A DNA stretch of 64,000 nucleotides from CAZHRC01 sp964533865 (lineage in GTDB: Bacteria > Bacillota > Clostridia > Tissierellales > Peptoniphilaceae). Positions 26,230 to 35,300 of the stretch are shown one piece after another. Under the pieces are notes generated by a model. That model did no database searches, was not told where the DNA came from, and was given only the letters and a program-made list of their open reading frames with translations. Position 1 is the stretch's first letter; each line of letters starts with the position of its first letter. The stretch lies in NCBI GenBank assembly GCA_964533865.1, contig CAZHRC010000003.1:93139-157138 (forward strand), in the 5' to 3' direction. Both the position numbers and the translations under genes were made by a program.

Positions 26230-26910
26230 CTAGCCTCCGATTTTATAGCCGACGTTGCGCACGGTGACGATTTTCTTTCCCCCAGCGCCAAGTTTTTGGC
26301 GAAGGGTTCGGATGTGAACATCCACCGTTCGGGATTCCCCTTGGTACTCAAAACCCCATATCTCGTTCATGATCTTATCTCGAGTCAACACGATCCCTTT
26401 GTTCATAATAAGGTAGTTGAGGAGTTCAAACTCTTTATAAGTCAGTACCACTGGTTCTGTTCCCACAGTAACTGTTCTTTTTTCCAAGTCCATGTGAATG
26501 TTTTCAAAGTGCACCACCGTGTCGGTTTTCTCCTCCCGTTGGGGAATGCGCCTTAATACCGCTTTTATCCGACTGAGCAGTTCCATGACCCCGAAGGGTT
26601 TGGTGATGTAGTCGTCAGCTCCCATATCAAGTCCTTTGACTTTGTCAAACTCGTCGGTTTTCGCCGTCAACATGATCACAGGCACCTCTTCGGTGGTCCA
26701 ATTGCTTTTTATTTTTTTGAGAATGGTGTAACCGTCCTCATCATCGAGCATGATATCCAATACGAACAGCGCTGGTATCTCCTCTTCTAAGGCTTTGTAG
26801 AGCCCCTTTGCATTGGAAAAACCCACCGCCTTAAACCCGTTGTTATTTAAAGCGTATGCGATGAGCTCGCGGATATTTTCCTCATCCTCTACGATGAATA
26901 TTTTGTCCAT
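26230..26910 (-). CDS. phoP: OmpR/PhoB family response regulator, PhoP type
   Basis: 226 residues from the ATG at 26908-26910 (GAGAGGTG upstream; a longer start at 26925 lacks an RBS). Receiver domain with the acidic pair near the start (EDEE), phosphoacceptor Asp52 in LDIMLDD and Lys in LTAKTDE; C-terminal winged helix ending RTVDVHIRTLRQKLG. Between phoU and phoR, so it should control the phosphate regulon and the Pho-box-like repeats before pstS. Confidence 0.93.
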   Translation of the reverse strand: MDKIFIVEDEENIRELIAYALNNNGFKAVGFSNAKGLYKALEEEIPALFVLDIMLDDEDGYTILKKIKSNWTTEEVPVIMLTAKTDEFDKVKGLDMGADDYITKPFGVMELLSRIKAVLRRIPQREEKTDTVVHFENIHMDLEKRTVTVGTEPVVLTYKEFELLNYLIMNKGIVLTRDKIMNEIWGFEYQGESRTVDVHIRTLRQKLGAGGKKIVTVRNVGYKIGG

Positions 26911-26934
26911 TTTCACACCTCTCATTTCGTCGAT

Positions 26935-27588
26935 TTACGAGAGCGTTATCGTTTCTCCTGTAATCGAATAGTTTACCCATTCCGCAATGTTTTCAGCGTG
27001 ATCGCCAATGCGTTCAAAGTACTTTGCAATCATTAAAAAGTCGATTAGCACCGCTGGGTCCACCGTTTGCTCGCGAATGTCTTTGATCAATTCATCGCGC
27101 ACCTGCATAAAGTATCCATCGACCTTTTCTTCAGATTTAGCCACATCTTCTATCAAGGATAGATCTCCTGTGACGAAAGCCGAAACGCTGAGATTGACCA
27201 TGTTGACGCATTCTTTCGCCATCGCTTGGATACTCCCTAGATCACGTCTGTGAAAATCTGCCTTGACCAAAAAAATCGTCAGATCGGCAATGTCTGCCGC
27301 TTGGTCGCCGATGCGTTCCATATCGGTGATCATTTTTAGAGCGGAGCTCACCAACCGTAGATCGCTTGCCACCGGTTGTTCTCTTAAAATAATCTTGAGC
27401 GCGTACTCTTCAATACGCTTTTCTAAATCGTTAATTTCCAAGTCGCCTTTGATGACCGATTTGGCAAGATCTACATCTTTAGTCATCAACGCTTCAACGG
27501 AATCCATAATCTGCTTACAAATCAATTGACCCATTGCCGATAAATTATCGTTCAATTTATCGAGTTTTCGTTCAAAGTTATCTCTCAT
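26935..27588 (-). CDS. phoU: Phosphate signalling protein PhoU
   Basis: 217-residue PhoU with two three-helix repeats, each with the metal-binding E/DxxxD-type motif (KRIEEYALKII and RIGDQAADIADL in the first, RIGDHAENIAEW in the second). Links Pst transporter activity to PhoR and limits phosphate uptake. Located between pstB and phoP. Confidence 0.95.
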   Translation of the reverse strand: MRDNFERKLDKLNDNLSAMGQLICKQIMDSVEALMTKDVDLAKSVIKGDLEINDLEKRIEEYALKIILREQPVASDLRLVSSALKMITDMERIGDQAADIADLTIFLVKADFHRRDLGSIQAMAKECVNMVNLSVSAFVTGDLSLIEDVAKSEEKVDGYFMQVRDELIKDIREQTVDPAVLIDFLMIAKYFERIGDHAENIAEWVNYSITGETITLS

Positions 27589-27605
27589 AGCACCCCTCCT
27601 GTGTC

Positions 27606-28364
27606 TTAACCGAAACGTCCGGTAATGTATTCTTCTGTTCTTCGATCGGCAGGATTGGAGAACAACTTCGTCGTTCTATCGTATTCGATAAGATCACCTA
27701 AGTAGAAAAAGGCGGTTCTATCGGAAATACGGGTGGCTTGTTGCATGTTGTGAGTCACGATGATAATCGTGTACTCTTCTTTTAGCACTTGGAGGACGTC
27801 TTCGATCTTTGAAGTGGAAATCGGGTCCAGTGCCGATGTGGGCTCGTCCAAAAGGATGACCTCTGGGTGAACCGCCAAGGCTCTAGCAATGCAAATACGC
27901 TGTTGTTGACCGCCGGATACGGCGATGGCGGATTTGTTCAAGTCGTCTTTTACCTCATCCCAAATCGCCCCTTGTTTCAGCGAAGTTTCCACGATTTCAT
28001 CGAGGGTGTTTTTATCGGTGATACCGTGTGTGCGTGGACCATATGCAATATTGTCATAGATCGACATAGGAAACGGGTTTGGCTTTTGAAACACCATCCC
28101 GATGCGTTTGCGCAAATCGTAAACGTCCACATCCCCTAAAATATTGGTCCCGTCCAGGTTCATTTCGCCCTTGCAGCGAAAAGAGTCGACCAGGTCGTTC
28201 ATGCGGTTGATCCCTTTTAGCAACGTGGATTTACCACAACCCGAAGGCCCAATATAGGCGGTGATTTCATTGGCGTACATGGTCATATTCACATTCTTGA
28301 TCGCATGGTAGTCCCCATACCAAGAATCGTAATTTACTATATCTAATTTTGCTTCATTACTCAT
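27606..28364 (-). CDS. pstB: Phosphate ABC transporter ATP-binding protein
   Basis: 252 residues from the ATG at 28362-28364 (GGAGGG upstream; the longer open frame runs back into pstA and is not homologous). Walker A GPSGCGKS (39-46), signature AVSGGQQQR, Walker B VILLDEPTSALD, and the PstB-specific GMVFQKPNPFPMSIYDN. Powers phosphate import with PstA/PstC. Overlaps the pstA stop by 8 bases. Confidence 0.96.
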   Translation of the reverse strand: MSNEAKLDIVNYDSWYGDYHAIKNVNMTMYANEITAYIGPSGCGKSTLLKGINRMNDLVDSFRCKGEMNLDGTNILGDVDVYDLRKRIGMVFQKPNPFPMSIYDNIAYGPRTHGITDKNTLDEIVETSLKQGAIWDEVKDDLNKSAIAVSGGQQQRICIARALAVHPEVILLDEPTSALDPISTSKIEDVLQVLKEEYTIIIVTHNMQQATRISDRTAFFYLGDLIEYDRTTKLFSNPADRRTEEYITGRFG

Positions 28365-29181
28365 TAGATCCCTCCGATTGAACCCGCGAAGCCAAATAAG
28401 AAGACAGCGCGTTGATAATAATAGCGACAATAACCAAAACGACAGCCGTCGCATAGGCTTCGTTTCGGTGTAACCCTTCTGTCGACAAAAAGTACATGTG
28501 CAAAGCCAAGGTGCGGCCCGATTCAAACAAGCCCGCGACTTGCGCCATAGATCCAGAGGTAAACATAAGGGCTGCCGTCTCTCCAAATACCCTACCGATT
28601 GCTAATATTATACCCGAAAGTATGCCCGGTACCGCAGTCGGAAGGACAATTCTAAAAATAGTGCGCAACTTTCTCGCACCGAGCCCAAAGCTTGCCTCTC
28701 TCAAGTTGCTAGGCACCGACATCAGAGCTTCTTCTGTAGCGCGCATAATCAACGGTAAGCACATAATCGACATGGTCAACGCCCCAGAAAGCAAAGTATA
28801 ACTCCATCCGATGACGTTTCCAAAAAACAACATCCCAAATAAACCGTAGATAATCGAAGGGATACCTTGTAGGGTTTCCGCAGTGACGCGGACGATTTTG
28901 ACCCACAGGCTAGAGCCTTTTGCGTACTCCACCAAGTATACGGCAGTGAATACACCGATGGGCACTGCGATAAGTAAAGTGAGCCCGATCATGGACAAGG
29001 TGTTAATAATCGCCGGCATCATCGATTGGTTGTCACTGGTATACTTCCATGCAAAAAGATCCGGTGAAAGGTTGGGCACACCTTCGATGAACACATGCCC
29101 AATAACGGCAATCAATAGGGCGAAGGTGACGATGGCGGCGAGGTAAACTACGCCTTTGATAACGGCTGATTTCGCTCTCAT
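28357..29181 (-). CDS. pstA: Phosphate ABC transporter permease PstA
   Basis: 274 residues, six predicted membrane helices. Family signature GIPSIIYGLFGMLFF and the permease loop MSVPSNLREASFGLGARKLRTI contacting the ATPase. Its ATG overlaps the pstC stop by one base, indicating coupled translation. Confidence 0.95.
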   Translation of the reverse strand: MRAKSAVIKGVVYLAAIVTFALLIAVIGHVFIEGVPNLSPDLFAWKYTSDNQSMMPAIINTLSMIGLTLLIAVPIGVFTAVYLVEYAKGSSLWVKIVRVTAETLQGIPSIIYGLFGMLFFGNVIGWSYTLLSGALTMSIMCLPLIMRATEEALMSVPSNLREASFGLGARKLRTIFRIVLPTAVPGILSGIILAIGRVFGETAALMFTSGSMAQVAGLFESGRTLALHMYFLSTEGLHRNEAYATAVVLVIVAIIINALSSYLASRVQSEGSNE

Positions 29182-30062
29182 TATTGATCCACCGCCTTTC
29201 CTTTAACAAAGTTAAACGCTGTGTTGATCAGCAGAATAAAGATAAATAAAACCGCCCCAGTCGCAATCAGAATTTCCCTGTGAAGCCCTGCTGCGTAGGC
29301 CATTTCCATGACGATGTTTGCGGTCAACGTGCGCACCCCTTTAAATAAGCTCTCTGGAATACGCGGCTGGTTGCCTGCAACCATGATCACCGCCATCGTT
29401 TCACCGATCGCTCGCCCTATACCCATAATGATCGCTGAAAAGACACCGGATTTTGCCGCTGGCAAAACCACGGTCATCACTGCTCTTTCATGGGTAGCAC
29501 CTAAAGCGATAGCGCCTGTGTAATAATTTTGTGGTACAGCCCGTAAGGCTGCTTCGGATAAGCCGATCACCGTTGGCAAAATCATAATGCCCAACAGGAT
29601 CATCGCCGTTAGCATAACCATCCCATTTCCTGGAAAAAGATCGCGCACAATGGGCACAATAAGGGTTAATGCAAACAAACCGTAAACGACCGATGGGATA
29701 CCGGCGAGTAAATCGATGCCGGATTTTAATAGATTGTAGATCTTCGGTGGGCAATAACGCGCCATAAAAATTGCGGTAAACAAGCCGATCGGCACTCCAA
29801 CGATGATCGCACCTACGGTAACGTAAATACTTCCAAGGATCATCGGCAATATGCCAAAGGATGGTTCAGCAGCTGTTGGGGCCCATTTGGTCCCTAACAA
29901 AAAATTGCCAAACCCGACTTCAGCCATGGCGGGAACGCCGTTCAAAAAGATAAATGCGCAGATGAGCCCCACAGCGATTAACGACGTGCTAGTGGCGATC
30001 AAAAACACGATCTCCATGAACTTTTCACGGAAGTTCATCAATTTCACTTTCGAACTGTCCAT
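29181..30062 (-). CDS. pstC: Phosphate ABC transporter permease PstC
   Basis: 293 residues, six predicted membrane helices. LLAGIPSVVYGLFAL and the coupling loop RAVPQNYYTGAIALGATHERAVMTV mark the PstC/PstA family; the longer N-terminus with FLNGVPAMAEVGFGNFLLGTKWAP is PstC-like. Second gene of pstSCAB; a hairpin separates it from pstS. Confidence 0.95.
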   Translation of the reverse strand: MDSSKVKLMNFREKFMEIVFLIATSTSLIAVGLICAFIFLNGVPAMAEVGFGNFLLGTKWAPTAAEPSFGILPMILGSIYVTVGAIIVGVPIGLFTAIFMARYCPPKIYNLLKSGIDLLAGIPSVVYGLFALTLIVPIVRDLFPGNGMVMLTAMILLGIMILPTVIGLSEAALRAVPQNYYTGAIALGATHERAVMTVVLPAAKSGVFSAIIMGIGRAIGETMAVIMVAGNQPRIPESLFKGVRTLTANIVMEMAYAAGLHREILIATGAVLFIFILLINTAFNFVKGKAVDQ

Positions 30063-30132
30063 ACTTCCTCCCTATAACATTAGGTTAGCCTTTGTTTTCA
30101 AACCCTTTACAAAGGCCCTATAACATTGAACA

Positions 30133-30157
30133 AGGCGGGCGACTCATCGCACCGCCT
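30133..30157 (-). terminator. Intercistronic hairpin between pstS and pstC
   Basis: AGGCGG-GCGA and TCGC-A-CCGCCT form a stem with a 4-base loop. No T tract follows, so it more likely stabilises or partially attenuates, favouring excess binding protein. Confidence 0.55.
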
Positions 30158-30181
30158 GTCAATTTCTTAAATAAGAATGGC

Positions 30182-31108
30182 TTATTTTACCTCGGACCAG
30201 TCAGTGACATCACCAGTGAACACTTTGGTCACCATGTCCATAGCGATATTGTCGGTGCCGTTATCTTTGTTGATGATCACAGCGATACCGTCCATCGCAA
30301 TCGCTTCGTGTTTTAACACTTTAGACTCTTCGTCTTTCAGCGCTCTAGAAGCCATGCCGATTTCCAATGTACCGTCCATTGCACCAGTCATCCCTGCACC
30401 GGATCCAGTGGATTGGATTTCGATTTTAACGCCTGCATGAGAAGCCATAAACGCCTCTGCCATTTTTTCCATGATTGGTGTTACGGAAGTGGATCCGCCG
30501 ACGACAACTGTTCCGCTAAGGTCAGCCACTGTTGCGTGTGGTTCTGGTTTGTCTTTAACAGCGATGTACTTTTGATCGACGACGATCTTTTGACCTTCTT
30601 CAGAGAAGATGAAGTCGATGAACGCTTGACCTGCTGGGCTCAATTTCGCCTCTTGGTAAGCGATGTTAAATGGACGAGAGATTTTGTATTCGCCAGCTTT
30701 AATCTTCGCTTCAGTAGCTTCTACTCCGTCAACTTTAAGGGCTTTAACCGTGTCGTTTAAAGAACCCAAGGAGATATAACCAATGGCATTAGGGTCTTGA
30801 GATACTGTGGTCATCACGTTGTTGGTACTGTTTTGGATCGTCGCTTCAAGGGTTGTCCCGTCGACTTTATCCTTCATTACCCCTGTGATTTCAACGAAAG
30901 CATCTCGCGTTCCGGAACCTTCTTCACGAGATACGACGGTGATTTCGCCTTTAACCGCTTCACCAGTCGTCGCTGCTTCTTTCTTTTCGCCTGCTGTAGC
31001 CGCTGGCGCTTGTTCCTTCGATTCTTCTTTAGCCGTACCGCCGCCACATCCCACTAATGCGATGGATAGCGCTAGTACAAGTGCTAATACCTTCAATGTT
31101 TTTTTCAT
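30182..31108 (-). CDS. pstS: Phosphate-binding lipoprotein PstS
   Basis: 308-residue secreted lipoprotein: lipobox LVGC with Cys21, an Ala/Glu/Lys-rich linker, then a PBP-like fold with GSGTRDAF, DPNAIGYISLGS and STSVTPIM. The halves look swapped in order relative to some PstS proteins: the SREEGSGTRDAF half precedes the VVGGSTSVTPIMEKMAEAF half. That order is opposite to the usual, in which the STSV motif comes first. Captures phosphate for PstCAB. First gene of the pho operon, with Pho-box-like repeats upstream. Confidence 0.93.
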   Translation of the reverse strand: MKKTLKVLALVLALSIALVGCGGGTAKEESKEQAPAATAGEKKEAATTGEAVKGEITVVSREEGSGTRDAFVEITGVMKDKVDGTTLEATIQNSTNNVMTTVSQDPNAIGYISLGSLNDTVKALKVDGVEATEAKIKAGEYKISRPFNIAYQEAKLSPAGQAFIDFIFSEEGQKIVVDQKYIAVKDKPEPHATVADLSGTVVVGGSTSVTPIMEKMAEAFMASHAGVKIEIQSTGSGAGMTGAMDGTLEIGMASRALKDEESKVLKHEAIAMDGIAVIINKDNGTDNIAMDMVTKVFTGDVTDWSEVK

Positions 31109-31151
31109 TTCACATACCCGCCTTTACATTTTTATTATCTGATACATTCAA

Positions 31152-31215
31152 AGTATAGGCGTTCCATGTAAAATCCAACCGAGCTTATTTGTTAAGTCTA
31201 TGTAAAATATGTTAA
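31152..31215 (-). promoter_or_regulatory. pstS promoter with Pho-box-like direct repeats
   Basis: Minus strand reading down to the gene: TTAACA (31215-31210), TTTACA (31206-31201), TTAACA (31195-31190), TTTACA (31173-31168), then -10 TATACT (31157-31152). The 31201/31190 pair is 11 bp apart and 31168 is 22 bp further, the helical phasing of PhoP boxes (TT-A-CA half-sites). No consensus -35 is seen, fitting activation. Confidence 0.7.
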
Positions 31216-31248
31216 ATGCTTGATCGCACAACGCGACCAAGCATTTAA
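31216..31248 (-). terminator. Hairpin after the sugar ABC ATPase gene
   Basis: AAATGCTTG and CAAGCATTT arms with an inner TCGC/GCGA stem, just after the stop at 31258 and against the Pho boxes. T tract after the stem is weak (AACATATTTT). Confidence 0.5.
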
Positions 31249-31257
31249 AAAAAGCCC

Positions 31258-32346
31258 TTAAGTGTTGATTCGCTCGCCGGTTTCTGCGTCGAAAAAGTGG
31301 AGTGCACCATTGTCGTAAGAAAACTGTGCCTTTTCTCCCGGTGTAAATACCTGATGACCTGGCATCGTGATGGTATACTCCGAATCGTCTTCCAATCGGA
31401 CAAATAGGGTTTGTTCCTTGCCTAAGTGCTCCACCACTTCGATATGCGCATCGATGGTGTTGACCTTGGAGCTGTCGTGAAGGAAGCGCTCGCTACGAAT
31501 ACCCATGACCACCGATTTGCCTTCAAAAGCTTTCAAAGCTAATCCATCAGCTTCATTCGGTTCGACTACAACTCGTTTCGAATCTGAGATAAATTGGCCA
31601 TCTGCCATCTTGCCCGAAGTGATATTCATCGTCGGCGAACCGATGAATCGAGCGACAAATAAGTTCGCTGGCTTATGATAAAATTCTTGGGGTTTTCCCA
31701 CCTGTTGAATTTTTCCCTTATCCAGCAACACGATTTTTGTTGCCATCGTCATGGCTTCTGTTTGGTCGTGTGTAACGTAAATCGAGGTGGTTTCCAATTG
31801 GTGATGGAGGCGTACGAGCTGTACTCTCATGTGCTCTCGCAACTTTGCATCCAGATTGGACAAGGGTTCGTCCATCAAAAACACTTGGGGTTTGCGGACC
31901 ATAGCCCGGCCTAACGCCACCCGTTGGCGCTGTCCCCCTGAGATGTCCGATGGTTTTGAATACAAATACTCTTCGATTTGAAGCAATTTTGACGCTTCCA
32001 TCACTCGTTCGTTGACGATCTGCTGGCGTTCATTTCGCATTTTTAACGAAAAAGCCATGTTGTCGTAAACCGTCATATGGGGATAGAGCGCGTAAGACTG
32101 AAACACCATGGCGATATCTCGATCCTTTGGTGCCACCTTGTTGACCAATCGGTCTCCAAAGTACAATCCCCCCTCAGTAATAGAATTGAGCCCTGCAATC
32201 ATACGCAACAACGTAGATTTTCCACAACCTGATGGACCCAATATCACACAAAAATCTTTATCTTCAATTTCTAAATCGATATGACGCAGGGTAAACTCTT
32301 CCCTACCCTCGTACTTCTTTCCGATATCTTGTAAACTAACGCGCAT
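31258..32346 (-). CDS. Sugar ABC transporter ATP-binding protein, MalK/MsmX/UgpC type
   Basis: 362 residues. ABC domain with Walker A GPSGCGKS (37-44), signature DISGGQRQRVALGRA, Walker B VFLMDEPLSNLDAKLR, and the C-terminal TOBE regulatory domain (about 235-362) typical of CUT1 sugar importers. Energises the two permeases encoded directly upstream. Last gene of a malE-orf-malF-malG-malK type operon. Confidence 0.93.
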   Translation of the reverse strand: MRVSLQDIGKKYEGREEFTLRHIDLEIEDKDFCVILGPSGCGKSTLLRMIAGLNSITEGGLYFGDRLVNKVAPKDRDIAMVFQSYALYPHMTVYDNMAFSLKMRNERQQIVNERVMEASKLLQIEEYLYSKPSDISGGQRQRVALGRAMVRKPQVFLMDEPLSNLDAKLREHMRVQLVRLHHQLETTSIYVTHDQTEAMTMATKIVLLDKGKIQQVGKPQEFYHKPANLFVARFIGSPTMNITSGKMADGQFISDSKRVVVEPNEADGLALKAFEGKSVVMGIRSERFLHDSSKVNTIDAHIEVVEHLGKEQTLFVRLEDDSEYTITMPGHQVFTPGEKAQFSYDNGALHFFDAETGERINT

Positions 32347-32355
32347 ACGCTCCTC

Positions 32356-33252
32356 CTATCCCTTAACCGAACCAGCTGATAAACCGCTGACCAGTTGATC
32401 TTGTAATACGATAAACAAAATGACCACGGGAATCGCCGTCAACAATCCGCCTGCCGCCCAAGCGGGTTGATTCATCGTACGCACGTCGTTGATCAACGTA
32501 AACAGCCCCGTAGATAACGTGTAGGACTGAGGGTTTGTCAAAAGAATCCGCGGCAACAAAAAGTCTTGGAATGGTCCAATAAATGACCACAATCCGATAA
32601 TCGCCAACATCGGTCGCACAATGGGCATGATAATCATCCAATACACTTGCATATTAGAACAACCGTCGATTTTAGCCGCATCGTCGAGCTCCGTTGAGAT
32701 CGAATCGATATACCCTTTGAGGATGAACGTATTAGAAGCGATCCCCCCTGCCGAGTAGATCAGAACCAACATCAACTGTCTAGAAAAGGCTGGTACCACA
32801 TTGCTAATAATGGAGTGTAGGGTAAAGTAGGCGGTGATCCCAGCAAAAGTGGGAATCACTTGAATCAGCATAATCGCCATCAGCGATGCTTTTCTACCGG
32901 AAAACCGAAATCGAGAATAGGCGTAGCCCGTAAATGACACGATGATCAGCGTCAATACAGCCGTGGCGAAAGCGATAAGAATCGTGTTTTTGAGCCACTG
33001 CAAAAAATAGGTCTCTTCAAATAAATATTGAAAATTCTTTGTGGAAAAAATGAAGTCGCCATTGAGAATCAAATACTTTTGTTGAGCCCCATTTAGCGAA
33101 GCGATGACGATCTGAACAATCGGCCACACAATCGCAAACACCCAGGCGATCAACACCAAGTAGGTGATGGCGAGAAGCACTTTCCCAAAAGGCGTCAACG
33201 GCTGTTTGTCCGAAAGGTAGAGCCCCTTTCCTTTTATTTTTTTCTTAGCCAT
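32356..33252 (-). CDS. Sugar ABC transporter permease, MalG type
   Basis: 298 residues with six membrane helices. EAA-type loop LDDAAKIDGCSNMQVYWMIIMPIVRPML and preceding GGIASNTFILKGYID match MalG. N-terminal cytoplasmic KKKIKGKGL segment. Paired with the MalF-type permease whose stop is two bases from its start region; substrate likely a maltooligosaccharide or related glucoside. Confidence 0.92.
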   Translation of the reverse strand: MAKKKIKGKGLYLSDKQPLTPFGKVLLAITYLVLIAWVFAIVWPIVQIVIASLNGAQQKYLILNGDFIFSTKNFQYLFEETYFLQWLKNTILIAFATAVLTLIIVSFTGYAYSRFRFSGRKASLMAIMLIQVIPTFAGITAYFTLHSIISNVVPAFSRQLMLVLIYSAGGIASNTFILKGYIDSISTELDDAAKIDGCSNMQVYWMIIMPIVRPMLAIIGLWSFIGPFQDFLLPRILLTNPQSYTLSTGLFTLINDVRTMNQPAWAAGGLLTAIPVVILFIVLQDQLVSGLSAGSVKG

Positions 33253-33253
33253 A

Positions 33254-35287
33254 TTATCCCTCCTTAAAAGCTTGGGAGTTTCGATAGCCGAGAAAAGCCA
33301 CGACCATCAGTCCGATGCTAATAACAATGGTGATCGCCGCTCCCATGGCTTGGTATTCGTTTGCCATGACCAACTTGTAAATATACGAAATCAAAATATC
33401 CGTCGATCCTGCGAGATTGCCAAATTTCGTCGGCTCAAAAGGTCCGCCGTCATTGAACAATGCGATAATCGAGTAGTTATTAAAGTTAAAAGTATATTGG
33501 GTCACCAACAGGGGCGCCGTTTGAAAAAGGACCAGTGGAATCGTAATCTTGGTCAACCGCTGCCAATTCGAAGCGCCGTCGATCTCCGCCGCTTCGTAAA
33601 GATCCGACGGAATCGACTGAAGTACCCCGGTCGTCAATAAAAACACATAGGAGCTACCACACCATGCTTGAATGAGTATTAGCGCCGCTCGAGTTAAGAC
33701 AGGGTTGTTTTTCACCTCAATGACCCGCCCGGCAAAACTCGACAACAGTTCGGTGAGATACCCATTTGGAGACAGTAAGATACTAAAGAACATAATAGTG
33801 ATGAAGGCGGGTATCGCCCAAGGCAAAATGAAGATGGTGCGGAAAAACTTTTTGCCCTTCACCCTTTCGTTATTGGTCAACAGCGCCAACATAAAACCGA
33901 TAAAGATCTGAAGGGAAGTGGCTAGCACCGTCCAAATCAGAGTCCACGCTAGAATCAGCCAAAACAACGACCCGGCAAGACCTTCTCCTCTTGCGATCAT
34001 CGCGTAGTTTTGAATCCCCACCCAACCAAACTTCGACTGGTGTTGAGGGTCCATCCCAGTGAAGGAAAGGAGAATCGCCGTCATAATCGGGACTAGGACA
34101 ATAAATACGATGATCACCCACGCAGGGAAAGAGACGAGATAAGGAAACCCGTCGCGTTCCAACTTCATTTGCACTTCAAAATGATTGTCTGGCCGAATGC
34201 CCAGTATCTTGTTTTTCTCTGTACGATAAACGTCCCTAAAGGATATCACTAACGCCAATACTGCAAAGGCGAGTAAAAACAAGGCAATAATACCTTCGAT
34301 CATAAAAATCAAAGATCGATCCAGTCGCTTTCCGCCCTCAGCTAGGGTGATCAATCCTGCAATTCCGTTGCCTTGATAGTTGCCAAAACCCAATCCATAA
34401 GGAATGGCGATCAGATAGATAAAAAGCGAAGCCACTAAAAAAGCGATGGCTTTGCTGAATTGTCGATTGAACAACTGCCCCAGCCCCGGGAAAGGAGCGG
34501 TTAGAAAAGGCACCAAGGAAAAACGCCCTGTCGTTTCGATGGGAGTGGTCCGCCGTATGCCGGAAATCTCTTCATCGACCACTTTGAGCCTGTCTTTCAT
34601 CCCTTGTTTTAACGTGTGATCCAAATGATTGATTTTGTCGACGACCCGTTTCGTCGGACCTTCACACGACTTCGCGTCCACAGACACCTTGTAGTGTTTT
34701 TTGTTTTCACTCAATCCGTTGCGATAGGCTTTCTTAGAGATGATGCCCTCGCGTTCTTTCTCTTTTAGATCCCTGTTCTTCTCATTGAGCTCAGCCTTGC
34801 GCTGCGCCCGATACGTCGAAAGCTGTTGTTGAAATTCTGCCTCCGCCTTTTTGTCGATGGTTTTCTCTTCTGCCTTTGCCTCTTCCAAGGCTTTGGTCGT
34901 TTCATAATAAAACCCGAGAACATCAGGTAAACGCTCCACATCTTTCAGGGCGGTATGGTACTTCAATTCCGCATCGTAGGTCAAATCGACATAATCTTTG
35001 TAAAATTCCAATTTTTCTTGACCGGTGTCGATCCGGTAACGCAACTGTTTGACGATAGTGGACCCTACCGCCGTCGAGTCCTTTTCCAACCCACGCAAAA
35101 AAGCCTTCTCTTTTTCTGCATAGCTCTTGAGTGCCAAATGGTACGGATGAGTGGCAGCATGTCTCATCAGCGTTTTAGCACCCTTTTCATCACCAGCGTC
35201 ATGCAATGCGATCAAATCGATGATGTATTGATTCTTTCTCGGATAGGTGCGACCGACATCGTCTACAAGAAACGCGTTATAGCTCAT
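33254..35287 (-). CDS. Sugar ABC transporter permease, MalF type with large N-terminal cytoplasmic extension
   Basis: 677 residues, about twice the size of most Gram-positive MalF proteins. Residues 1 to about 245 are hydrophilic, Lys/Glu-rich and strongly helical (for example ALEEAKAEEKTIDKKAEAEF), predicted coiled coil; a two-to-three-helix membrane block follows (about 255-365), then the MalF core with EAAEIDGASNWQRLTKITIPL contacting the ATPase. Start at the ATG 35285-35287 is set by AAAGGAG. The extension is not a domain I can name; it may sense or regulate. Confidence 0.9.
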   Translation of the reverse strand: MSYNAFLVDDVGRTYPRKNQYIIDLIALHDAGDEKGAKTLMRHAATHPYHLALKSYAEKEKAFLRGLEKDSTAVGSTIVKQLRYRIDTGQEKLEFYKDYVDLTYDAELKYHTALKDVERLPDVLGFYYETTKALEEAKAEEKTIDKKAEAEFQQQLSTYRAQRKAELNEKNRDLKEKEREGIISKKAYRNGLSENKKHYKVSVDAKSCEGPTKRVVDKINHLDHTLKQGMKDRLKVVDEEISGIRRTTPIETTGRFSLVPFLTAPFPGLGQLFNRQFSKAIAFLVASLFIYLIAIPYGLGFGNYQGNGIAGLITLAEGGKRLDRSLIFMIEGIIALFLLAFAVLALVISFRDVYRTEKNKILGIRPDNHFEVQMKLERDGFPYLVSFPAWVIIVFIVLVPIMTAILLSFTGMDPQHQSKFGWVGIQNYAMIARGEGLAGSLFWLILAWTLIWTVLATSLQIFIGFMLALLTNNERVKGKKFFRTIFILPWAIPAFITIMFFSILLSPNGYLTELLSSFAGRVIEVKNNPVLTRAALILIQAWCGSSYVFLLTTGVLQSIPSDLYEAAEIDGASNWQRLTKITIPLVLFQTAPLLVTQYTFNFNNYSIIALFNDGGPFEPTKFGNLAGSTDILISYIYKLVMANEYQAMGAAITIVISIGLMVVAFLGYRNSQAFKEG

Positions 35288-35300
35288 CACTCACTCCTTT

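Noticed and set aside
27606..28586. Longer PstB start at 28586
   Set aside because: The extra residues are the pstA gene read in another frame; the ATG at 28362-28364 has a strong RBS and matches family length.
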